Below the pieces are notes generated by a model that did no database searches, was not told where the DNA came from, and saw only the letters and a list, made by a program, of their open reading frames with translations. Of a stretch of DNA of 64,000 nucleotides, positions 54,752 through 64,000 are shown in pieces. Position 1 is the stretch's first letter, and each line of letters opens with the position of its first letter. This stretch comes from Teratosphaeria epicoccoides (taxonomy: Eukaryota > Ascomycota > Dothideomycetes > Mycosphaerellales > Teratosphaeriaceae), in assembly GCA_021401465.1 (NCBI GenBank), contig JADDMT010000001.1, forward strand, positions 62,001-126,000, in the 5' to 3' direction. Made by a program: the position numbers and the translations under genes.

Positions 54752-57700
54752 CGAGCACTAGCTAGAATTCGACGAACTCCTGCTGTTAGTAGGAGGGGAC
54801 TAGTAGACAGATAACGCGAAGATCGGATACCTCAAGAATTCGTTCTTGAATCCCGCCAGGATGTACATAGCGAACGTAAGAGATAAGGGGGACTACTACG
54901 CGTTTACAGAGGAGGTCGAAAGGGTCATGACAAACTCCGAGGCAACCGACTAGTTCAAGGCGGCCTATAGGAGGTAGTTAAGGGAAAAGAACAAGGACTC
55001 TGAAGGTATTCCCGCGGCTGCTATGTAGATGCCTAACCCTAGGGTCGGATCCCGAATAGACGCGGATAGGGATACGGTCATGGCACCGACTCGTACCGCT
55101 AGAGACCGATATGACGGCAAAGGACCCTGACAAAACAACGGGGGAAAACAACGCGCTAAATAGGTAGACGCTACGGAGAGAGAGAAACGCTAGGAGAATA
55201 ACCTGTACTACCGTTACGGAGCGTCTAGACACTAAGTTAAGGGGTATCCCTACGCCTCGGCTATACCCCTAGCCCGGATCAACACAACTAGAGTGTCGCC
55301 ATTGCTAGAGGACAATAGAATAGCAGAGGAACCTAGGAGGAAAAACTTGGGAAAAGATTAACTCCCGCTTAGAGTCAGGAAGCAGGAGTAACGGAGACAT
55401 TAGCAGAAGGATAGGAGAGAGTTAAGGGATCCATGGACAGGAACCTGATTTATACTAATGTAGTCCTAGCAAATAATACTAGGACATCAGCTCTTATCGA
55501 TAAGGGGTACTAATGCTACGCTGCAATTAACGGAGACCTAGTAAAAGGTCTCGGCTTAAGCTTAATAAGCAAAGAGTCGCGCATAGCGAGGGGCGTAACA
55601 GCTTCGATGCGAGACTCCGTAGTAGAAGGAGTAGTCGCCTTCCGGATAGAAATCGAGGGGTTCTAGCAACTAGTGTACGCATACGTAGTAAAGGATCTAG
55701 CCTTCCCCCTAATACTAGGGAACCCCTAGAAGGCTTACAATAAAGTGCGGACCGCGCCAGAAAGGCGTCAGTATTAGCATAGGAGAGCGGGACGGTAGAT
55801 AGACGAAGGACAGAACTACTGAGAATACGAGGACCGCAGGAACTTTACCCGGGTATACGCGACCACGATAGCGGATGTCGCAGAGGCCTTAAAGGCAAAG
55901 GAATATCCGACGCTAGACGAGTTAAGAGAGGCGCTACCTCCGGAGCTTTAGCACATAGCTCCGCTATTCTGCTGCTAAGAAGCGGAAAAATTAGCGCTAT
56001 ACCGCCCTAGCATCGACTACCGCATCAAACTCCGCGACAGACTAGATAGATCCTAACTAGCTCTACTATGGGGACCCCTATACGGCATGTCGAAGGAGGA
56101 ACTACTTGTTTTAAGGAAGTCCTTAGACGAACTGTTAGGGAAGGGATTCATTCGGCCTACTAACTTAGAGGCTATAGCTCCTATGCTTTTTGTCTAGAAG
56201 CTAGGAGGAGGGCTCCGGTTCTACTACAATTACTACGCCCTTAACGCGATCACAAAGCAAGATAGGTACCCCCTCCCGTTAATACCGGAGACCTTGAGGA
56301 ACCTCACGGGCGCCTAGTAGCTTACTAAGGTAGACGTAGTGTTAGCCTTCTACCAAATCTGTATGGCGAAAGGCCATGAGTACAAGACAGCCTTTCGCAC
56401 GAGGTTCGGTTCATTTAAATAGCTAGTATGTCCGTTCGGTTTATCTAGGGCTCTAGCAACGTTCTAACGATATATTAACACACTACTACGCGAGGAATTA
56501 GACGACTACGCCTCCGCGTACATGGACGACGTTATCATATATAGCGGCAGTTCGCGAGAAGACCATTTCGCTAAAGTAACGCGAGTACTCTAGAAGCTCT
56601 AGGACGGGGGCCTCTACCTTAACCCCGGGAAGAGCGAGTTTGCCAAAAAGGATATCAAGTACCTAGGGTTCATGATCCATGCTAACGGAAAAGGCGTAGG
56701 GACTAAGCCAGAAAAGGTAGAGGCCGTGCGTAACTAGGAACGGCTAAAAACACAAAAGGAAGTCCGTAGATTCCTTGGCTTCGCTAACTACTACAGGATG
56801 TTCATCCTGAACTACTCAAAGACAGCCGGGCCCTTAACGGCGCTTACAGGGAAGGGCAGACCGTTCTCCTAGGGGGAACTCGAGGAGTCCGCGTTTAGAA
56901 CGCTAAAAGCGAAGTTCTGTTTAGCGCTAGTCCTTTCTTAATAGAACCTAGAGCTGCCGACCTTTTTAGAGACTAACTGCAGCGGGTTTGCGTTAGAGGC
57001 GGCTCTCCTACAAGAAAGCAACAGAGTCTAGAGACTAGTAGGCTTCTTCTTGCAGAAACTTAATAAGGCGGAGATTAATTACGACATCTATAACAAGGAG
57101 ATGCTAGCCGTGATATCTAGCCTCAAGTTCTAGGGCCCCGAGCTGAAGTCGTGTAGGCCCTTTACTATTCTTATAGACTACAAAAACCTGGAGTACTTCA
57201 TGGTCAAGCGACAGCTGTCCAAGCGGCAGATACGGTAGTATGAGACCCTCGCGCAATTCTAGTTCTCCTTAGTATATCGCCTAGGCGCTAAAGGAGTAGT
57301 CCTAGACGCATTGTCGAGACGAGAACAGGACACGCTAGGGGCAGAAGATAAGGAATCACGGTTTAAGAGGTTTTTGGACCTAGAAGTTGTAGAGAGTTAG
57401 CCGGACCCCGTAGACGAGAGCAGAGACGTCGTACTAATTACCTCGACTAGCCTACTACCTACTACTGTAGTAGAGAACAAACAGCAACTCGCTAACTCCG
57501 CAACCTCTAACTAGGAGCCCATTAGGCCGTTCTAGGACGGCACCCTTAATGACTTATAGGCAGCTACAGTAGAGAAAGACGAGCTGTACTTAACGGTGTT
57601 AAAAGCAGTAAAGGGCAGCTCCTAGGCGCTACTAGCCGGAGCGAGGCTAAAACTACAAGCGGGGGACTACAAGATTGACAAGAGGGGCTTCCTGCGATAC

Positions 57701-59277
57701 CGCGACAAACTATAGGTCCTAGGAGCAAACGACAGTCAGCCTAGGGGCAAGACCTTAGACTCTAGGGACGAAAGCAACGACATACTTAAGACGAAGCTCA
57801 TTTAGTCTGTGCACGACACTACAGTGTATAGGTACCTAGGACGGGACGCTACGACGATGATCCTAGGGCGCGACTTCTACTAGCCGTTACTGTCTAAACA
57901 TGTCTAGGGTTCCTAAGGAACTTCGACTACTATGGTCGCAACAAGGTGTAGAGAGAGTACAAGCACAGACTACTAAAGCTATTACTAGTTCCTGACAGAT
58001 TCTTCTAGGAGATCTTAATGGACTTCATGACGGACCTGCCCGATTCCGAGGGATGTCGATACCTGTGGGTTATTAAGGATTGCCTATGCAAGTATATAGT
58101 TTTACAGGTAATGCCTAGCATGAAAGCAGAGGAATGCGCGGAGAAGTTCATGGATTGCTAGGCCTAGTACCATAGAATGCTAACGGCTATTACGAGCGAC
58201 CAGGGTACTAACTAGACTAGCACCTTCTAGACGACCTTCTGTAAAGGAATAGGCATGTCCTAGCAGTTAAGCTCCGCGTACTACCTATAAACAGACAGAG
58301 GCCCTAAACGCCTAAACTAAGAGGTACAAGTGTACCTCCGGAACTATATTAACTATAAGCAATCCGACTAGAAGCGATGGCTCCCTATAGCTTAACTAGC
58401 GCTAAACGGGAGGTATCATTCAGGAATTAGCATGAGCCCCTTCTTCGCTACCTACGGCTACGAATCATAGGGCCCTATACCTTTAACCGAGGACCCCGTA
58501 GGGCCTAGCCCGTTAAAAGTAGCCAAGAGGGCAAGGGCGTTTGTAGGAAAGATTCAGGACATAACGGGAATCTGCTAAGTAACAATGGCGGCTTCCGTGT
58601 AAGAATAGGAGGAGTCCGCTAATAAACGCCAAAACCCCGCCCTAATTTATAAAGTTAGTGACAAGGTCTAGCTAGATCTACGGAACTACACTACAGAGAG
58701 ACCTAAGAAAAGCTTAGACGCTAAGCATGCGAAGTACATAGTAGCTAAAGTATTATCACTAGTCTCTATCCGCTTAACTAGGCTCCTAAATAATATATAC
58801 CTAGTGTTCTATACTAACCTACTAAGACTAGCGAGCAGAGACCCTATGCCTAGGCAGGAGAACGACGACAAACAGCCGGACCCCCTTTTGTTTAAGTCAC
58901 ACGAGGAGTAGTTAGTAGAGGAGGTACTCTACGCGAGGGACAAGAGAAGGGGAAGAGGACACAAGGTCCTAGTGAAATAGTCAGGGTACTACAAACCTAC
59001 ATAGGAGCCCCTAGAAAACCTAATAGACACTAAAGTAATAGACTGCTTCGAGCAGACTTAGGGAAGCGCGGAGAACAATGACGGCCCTAGAGAGAGGTAG
59101 GGCAAGAAGAAAAAGGAAACGAGATGCAGGACTTAGCAAAGGGAGTCTAGCATTCGTAACAAGGAGTATAGGCGTTTAAGAAGGACAAAAGTTAGAGGGG
59201 GAAAATTGACATTAGGTAACTATATATACAACAAAAGAAAAAACCCCCCTGGCCGCGGGCCCCCGCGCCGAGGATAG
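54752..59277 (+). pseudogene. Element 4: Gypsy gag-pol, 5'-truncated and RIP-inactivated
   Basis: Frame with many TAG stops that begins inside gag (FDELLLLVGG, then YLKNSFLNPARMYIANVRDK) right at the junction with element 1. A damaged zinc knuckle (CYRCG-like, about 55,210), a protease (ALIDKG near 55,495), reverse transcriptase (KVDVVLAFYQI, YMDDVIIYS about 56,520), RNase H (NYDIYNKEMLAVISSLKF), integrase (WVIKDCLCKYI, AITSDQGTN) and a chromodomain (SGYYKPT*EPLENLID, about 58,990) follow in order. It is a different family from element 1: the RT domains share only general motifs. The 5' LTR is not in the window. Confidence 0.82.
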
Positions 59278-59281
59278 AGGA

Positions 59282-59315
59282 CCCTAGCGACAATCATGCG
59301 GGATTGTCACTAGGG
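59282..59315 (+). other. 14-bp-stem hairpin just after element 4 pol
   Basis: CCCTAGCGACAATC (59,282-59,295) and GATTGTCACTAGGG (59,302-59,315) pair around a 6-nt loop with a single C/A mismatch, itself a possible G-to-A change. The surrounding 250 bp are GC-rich and not coding. Confidence 0.6.
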
Positions 59316-59689
59316 GCCCTCGCTAGACCCCCTAGACCCGCCGACTAGGCTGCTGTCAGAGTCCCTAGCCTCTCGGTCAGGGCCCTGCGTAGCAGCGCCA
59401 GACTGACGCTAACGAGGGCTCTCGCCCTTACTAGCAACGTTCTCCCGCCGCCTACCTAAGGTAAGCGCTAGTAGAACGCCCCTAGACCTTCCGAACCGTT
59501 AGCGCGCAGAAACACATAGAGTACAGGATGAACTCACAGGAGGCCCTACTAGGCGACAGTAGCACCTACGGTCCCTATGACCTCCTAGGCCACGACGCTG
59601 CTCAAGGTTAGCGGCGTAATCATGGAGGACACTAATAGAAAATACCCGGACAGTAGACCTGCTAACTATAAAGGCCCTAAGGCCCTCTA

Positions 59690-60120
59690 GGCCTTAAGGA
59701 CCTTTGACAGGTCGTTATGCGCGGTAGCGCTGTCGTAATGTTAGCTGTGTAAAACCCCCTAGGGAGTAGGTCATACCTGTCGGCGTCCTAGGAACGGGTC
59801 TAGGAGGCGTAGGAGACGTAGGCGAGGGCAGGGCTAGCTAGGTTAGTAGAGCATTTTGCGTAGACACTAAGTAACGCGTACAGGGCTTTGTAGTTTAGGC
59901 GCTTGCTAGCGCAGCGCTAGTAGGCGCGGGCTTAGGTAGACTAGACAGATTTATTAGCTAAAGCTAGGCACAATAACAAGGACTCTAGAACATACCGATT
60001 ATAGGACGCAATCTACGCCCTAGAGGGCGCAGTTGACGTAGTAGATTACAGGGGCTATCTGGTTCCGGTTAGTATCGCCCGGAATCCCGGAGAAAAAGCT
60101 AGAAGGTAGGAGAAAGAGGG
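59690..60120 (-). pseudogene. Remnant of an antisense cysteine-type ORF in element 4
   Basis: Between the end of pol and the 3' LTR, the minus strand keeps one frame open apart from TAG/TAA over about 400 nt. It includes ARAY*RCASKRLNYKALYAL, where Tyr (TAC) and the stop suggest an original C-Q-R-C-x6-C, then SVYAKCSTNLASPALAYVS. The start cannot be placed. This is the same position and orientation as the accessory ORFs of elements 1 and 2. Evidence is weaker than for those two. Confidence 0.45.
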
Positions 60121-60507
60121 GGGGGCTTATAGTTTAAGGTAAGCATGTAAGAGAAAGGAAGCAAGAGCGATAGCAAAGGGCGCTTTTTATACAGTAAGCG
60201 ACGTACTAGCATAGGCCTAGGAGCGCCCCTACAATAGCTCGGATAGTGATGAATAGAAGTGAAGTAAAGAGAGGTAGGAAAGTAAAGTGGATTTAAATAA
60301 GCGAAGTAGAGTCTAGGAACCCGGCAAGACCGGGTAGAGGCTAGGCTGTAGGCACAGGAGAACAGGGAGCGTAAGAAGTGAAGTGAAGTAGACTTAGACA
60401 AGTAGAGTAGACTTAGACAAGGGAAGTGAAGTTAGGAAGCCGTGTCAGACTAGCCGTGATCTAGACTTTATGTGCTAGAAGGAAACTGACGGATTCCTTG
60501 CTGTGAA

Positions 60508-60662
60508 CAAGAAGGGGGGGGAGGGGTAATGTGAAGGGCGAGGCCCTAAGTCTTGGCACAGGCTAGGGCCTATGTGACGCGACCCCTGACAAGGCCGGCT
60601 ATAAAAGACCGGACAGCTAGCAGATAGTCCCTCTCTCTCTATCGTACTTGTTAAATACTACA
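60508..60662 (+). repeat. Polypurine tract and LTR start of element 4
   Basis: The purine run AAGAAGGGGGGGGAGGGGTAA ends at 60,529 and is followed by TGTGAAGGGCGAGG, a TG-type LTR start. A TATA box (CTATAAAAG, about 60,600) and a CTCTCTCTC leader lie inside. The right end is uncertain: ACTACA at 60,662 would give a short LTR of 133 bp with TGT/ACA ends. Element 2 gag is reached by about 60,720. Confidence 0.6.
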
Positions 60663-60719
60663 TGAACCCCTGTGTATACGTCGTTTACCCGTGATACTCG
60701 CTATTCCTGCGCGTTTCTT

Positions 60720-62400
60720 GCGTACTCTATCTTTAAGTGATAGACTCGGAGCTGTAGCGCTCGTGGAATCTGAATACCTTCGTGGGTTAGGTAGCCTCCC
60801 TAGGGCGTAAACTCTACCCCGAACGGTATAATTTCTTGGACAACTTTCTTATGCGCGTGAGGTTAAGCTACAACTAGTAGTCTCCTTAGGTGTCGTCGCA
60901 TACAGTCGGCTAGTTCGTCATACTAAAGCTAGTTAATGTGTTGTACTCTATTAATCCATGGGCAAGCCTGAGCCTACTAGTTCTATATGATTCGGATAAT
61001 ATCGAGCCTAATGTCATGCGGCGGCATAGCCTATTACTCTATACTCTCGTCTTCCTCGGAATCAGGAACGACGGCTTCGACAATCTCGTAGTTGTCGTCC
61101 GAACCTTCTTCTTCTTCTTCTAGCTCCTGTTACCTTAGGACTGTCGCACTAGAAGGTGTACCTCTTAGCGCACAGATCGACTGTGCCTTGTTTCGGCTAG
61201 GGTACTATCCGGAACCATTTTTATCACTCATGTGAATTCGACAATTGTCGTCGTAGCACGTAGTCTAAGTAAGTGCGGCATGGTCCGGTTCTCGAGTAGC
61301 GGCGGCCTTTTGCTAAGGCGCCGTTATAGTCGCGCGAGCCTGCTCTATCCTAGGCAGTTCTTGTCGTTACCTCTTAGCAAAACACTTGCGGGCAAAGTGT
61401 CCTTTCTTTCTACATTTATGGCACTCGAGATTACTCTTGTCGAATGGCTTCTTCAGACCATTCTAGGGAGGAGAGCCCTTCCGCGGCTTTCCTCGGGGTC
61501 TATTCCTTAGACGCCCCTTAGTCGCATCTAACTCTACAGGTTAGAGACTATAGTAATCGCTTCGCCATTTTAGTGCCAATCGTTAGACCTTATGGTTAGC
61601 CTGTGCTAGCTTGCGATTTCCATGTTGTCGTTCTTGCTATTGTTCCTAGACGCGATTATCGACTCTAATCGCGAGATCGCTCATTTCCTTGAATGTCGTT
61701 AGCCGATCTCCTTAGGCAATTTCGTCTTTAACCGTCTCCTTTAGTCCCTAGTAGAACTAAGCGGCTAAAGCATTATCATTCTAGTCGACTCAAGCAGAGA
61801 GGGTCTAAAAGTCCACGCGGTACTTAATAGCGGAACCCTTCTGCTAGATTCCTAGGAGAGCTCTCTCGGCCTCTAGTTACTTATTACCGAGCCTAAACGC
61901 TTCGCGTAATGCCTTAAACAAAGACTTGTCTAAGTTGAGAATCTCCCTAGTTGTCGTCTTCCTGGCTTCGACGTTACTAACGTGATCTAGATAATCCGTC
62001 AGATGAGGCTAGATAAACTCGAACGCTAGTCCCTTTAGGTAAGAGATAATGTACATCATTCGGTTATAATGTGTTGTAAACCGTTCCGTATCTATGTTAA
62101 ATGCTAACTAGCATTATAGGATAAACATCTCGACTTAAGATCGTTATCCTGTAAACTCTGTAGGGCTTCCTATTTTGAAGCCGTTGTTGCCGTGTCTATT
62201 CCTAGTAGTTAAACCTACGACAGATGCTAGAGCTATCTCGCTAAGGTGAATAGATTCAAGCTACTACGTAATTTGAGGTATAGTAGCAACTTGTTCTTAT
62301 AGTGTCGGTTGATTGTCGCTAGAAGTTAAACTAATAGCTGAAGAACTACTTAACATAGGCGTATGTCAAGCGCTTAATAAGTCCCCTGATGCTTCCTTAG
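60720..62400 (-). pseudogene. Gag (and following region) of element 2, RIP-inactivated
   Basis: Read on the minus strand from the 5' LTR, a frame with TAG stops includes FKIGSPTEFTG, FTTHYNRMMYIISYLKGLAF and LTDYLDHVSNVEARKTTT. Then come KYRVDF*TLSA, the helical GLKETVKDEIA block and a zinc knuckle CHKCRKKGHFARKC (about 61,420-61,370), an intact C-x2-C-x4-H-x4-C. After that is a very acidic stretch (EEEEEGSDDNYEIVEA). The rest of pol is missing here; its last part is 18 kb away at 42.75 kb. Confidence 0.75.
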
Positions 62401-62415
62401 AAGTAGTGCTCAAAA

Positions 62416-62886
62416 TGTTATAAGGGTAGGTACTAATAGCAGGAAGGTGACTAGGTATTAGACTCGCAGAGCTGTGAAGAACATCGACAATAGCAGTTAA
62501 CCTTGTAACTAACTATCCCCTAGGGAAAGAGAATTGAATTAAGCACAAAGCTCCTAACTGCCTATCCTGAAGCTATCCCTATATACTAGAGAGACAGAGT
62601 AGCTCTGTTAGATCTGTCGACAGACCCGACAGATCTATGTCTATAGATCTGTAGACTAACCCTATAGATCTAAGGGTCTGTTATCCCGTGACAGATCCCT
62701 TCTTCCTTGTAGGCCTATAGATCTATAGACTAACCCTACAGATCCGGGGATCTATCCTTACATGACAGATCCTTTCTCCTATGACTATGCCTATAACTCA
62801 TAGTACTCCTATTACTATACCTATGACTCATAGCACTTAGGACCCTCATGATCCTGAAACCTATAGTACTCCTGACACTCATGACA
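62416..62886 (-). repeat. 5' LTR of element 2 (471 bp)
   Basis: As read on the + strand it runs from TGTTATAAGGG to CACTCATGACA, with intact TG/CA ends. The gag of element 2 starts on its left, so on the minus strand this is the 5' LTR. Same 74-bp duplication with AGATCT sites as the copy at 41,231-41,700. Confidence 0.75.
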
Positions 62887-64000
62887 GTTCCGCTATCAAG
62901 TACCGCGCGGACTTTTAGACCCTCTCTGCTCAAGTCGACTAGAATGATAATGCTTTAGCCGCTTAGTTCTACTAGGGACTAAAGGAGACGGTTAAAGATG
63001 AAATTGCCTGAGGAGATTAGCTAACGACATTTAAGGAAATAAGCGATCTCGCGATTAGAATTGATAATCGCATCTAGGAACGACAGCAAGAACGACAACA
63101 TAGAAATCGCAAGCTAGCACAGGCTAACTATAAGGTCTAACGATTAGTACTAAAATGGCAAAGCGATTACTATAGTCTCTAACCTGTAGAGTTAGATGCG
63201 ACTAAGGGGCGTCCGAGGAATAGACCCTAAGGAAAGCCGTAGAAGGGCTCTCCTCCCTAGAATAGTCTAAAGAAGCTATTCGACAAGAGTAATCTCGAGT
63301 GCTACAACTGTAGAAAGAAAGGACACTTTGCCCGCAAATGTTTTGCTAAGAAGTAACGACAAGAGCCGCCTAGGATAGAGCAGGCTTGCGCGACAACGAC
63401 AGCACCTAAGCGAAAGGCCGCTACTACTTAAGAACCGGACTATGCCGCACTTACTTAGACTATGTGCTACGACGACAATTGTCGAATTCACATAAGTGAT
63501 AAAGATGGTTCTAGATAGTACCCTAGCCGAAACAAGGCATAGTCAATCTGTACGCTAAGGGGTACACCTTCTAGTATGACAGTCCTAAGGCAACAGGAGC
63601 TAGAAGAAGAAGAAGAAGGTTCAGACGACAACTACGAGATTGTCGAAGCCGTCATTCCTGATTCCGAGGAAGACGAGAGCATAGAGTAATAGGCCATGCT
63701 GCCGCATGACATCAGGCTCGATATTATCCGAATTATACAGAACTAGTAGGCTTAAGCTTACCTATGGATTAATAGAGTACAACATGTTAACTAGCTTTAG
63801 TATGACGAACTAGCCGACTGTATGCGACGACACCTAAGGAGACTACTAGTCGTAGCTTAACCTCACACGCATCAGAAAGTTGTCCAAGAAATTGTACTGT
63901 TCGGGGTAGAGTTCACGCCCTAGGGAGGCTACCTAACCTAAGAAGGTATTCAGATTTCACGAGCGCTACGACTCCGAGTCTACTACTTAAAGATAGAGTA
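62887..64000 (+). pseudogene. Second copy of the element 2 gag, opposite orientation, cut by the window edge
   Basis: Starts in mid-gag directly after the LTR (YRADF*TLSAQVD) and is the reverse-strand counterpart of 61,840-60,720. It contains NDNALAA, GLKETVKDEIA and the zinc knuckle CYNCRKKGHFARKC (about 63,300). TAG stops are frequent. Since it abuts the LTR end, element 2 appears to have inserted into, or recombined with, another copy of itself. Confidence 0.75.

Noticed and set aside
46578..54756. Target-site duplication around element 1
   Set aside because: The 5-bp flanks AGAGG and CGAGC share only GAG in the middle; C/A and G/C differences are not transitions, so RIP would not explain them.
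46992..59277. TAG read as Gln or Trp (altered genetic code or read-through) in the retroelements
   Set aside because: TAG ends ordinary genes in the same window (RGS gene at 22,920, SDR at 27,680), and TAG replaces both Trp and Gln. Point mutation explains this; recoding does not.
60938..61510. Plus-strand ORFs of 61 and 92 codons
   Set aside because: They are antisense to the element 2 gag/zinc-knuckle region, which is clearly coding on the minus strand.

Overview
The window looks like a chromosome segment of a filamentous ascomycete (Pezizomycotina), most likely a Dothideomycete of the Mycosphaerellales/Capnodiales type. Genes are monocistronic, lie on both strands, and are broken by short introns (46-82 bp in most cases) with GT-AG ends and CTGAC/CTAAC-like branch points. 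Fungal-specific families are present (CFEM/Pth11-like receptor, Rax1-like RGS protein). The repeats on the right carry point mutations of the repeat-induced point mutation (RIP) type. The genus is a guess.

Positions 1 to about 40,000 are ordinary gene-rich DNA. In order: XPF/Rad1-type repair nuclease (-), Rab escort protein (-), Ubc4-type E2 (+), prohibitin 2 (-), Mlo2/UBR7-type UBR-box protein (-) head to head with MCM2 (+) over a promoter with an MCB-type site, AlkB-like dioxygenase with CUE and GRF domains (+), CFEM/Pth11-like receptor (-, seven exons), a small secreted cysteine-rich protein (-), Rax1-like RGS membrane protein (+), glucosamine-6-phosphate acetyltransferase (+), mitochondrial GatB (+), an SDR (+), a small two-exon protein (+), a peroxiredoxin (-) divergent from an aldehyde dehydrogenase (+), a 22-residue metallothionein (+), a 70-residue small protein (+), a second SDR (-), and a Gfd2/YDR514C-like RNase-H-fold gene (+). 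Several were reconstructed by joining exons across introns; exon coordinates are in each entry. Between them lie gene-poor spacers of 0.3-2.7 kb.

From about 40.36 kb to the right edge is a block of at least 23.6 kb of nested, inactivated LTR retrotransposons. A complete 8.17-kb Gypsy element with a chromodomain (46,583-54,751) has two 360-bp LTRs. The 3' end of a second copy lies inverted at 44,016-46,465. A different element is on the minus strand: its 5' LTR and gag are at about 62.9-60.7 kb and its 3' end (chromodomain, accessory ORF, LTR) at 42.75-41.23 kb, so other elements now lie between its two halves. A third Gypsy element (54.75-60.66 kb, +) lacks its 5' end, and a + strand copy of the second element's gag runs off the right edge. 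Almost all in-frame stops are TAG or TAA where conserved Trp or Gln codons are expected, as RIP at CpA would produce.

The most interesting feature is shared by all three retroelement families. Each has, between the end of pol and the 3' LTR, an extra ORF on the strand opposite gag-pol that encodes a cysteine-rich protein; in the two better-preserved families the cysteines are spaced somewhat like a fungal Zn2Cys6 cluster. In the best-preserved family this antisense gene has its own TATA box about 156 bp upstream of its ATG in both copies, and a basic, nuclear-type C-terminal half. This suggests a conserved antisense accessory gene, possibly a regulator, in these fungal Gypsy elements.
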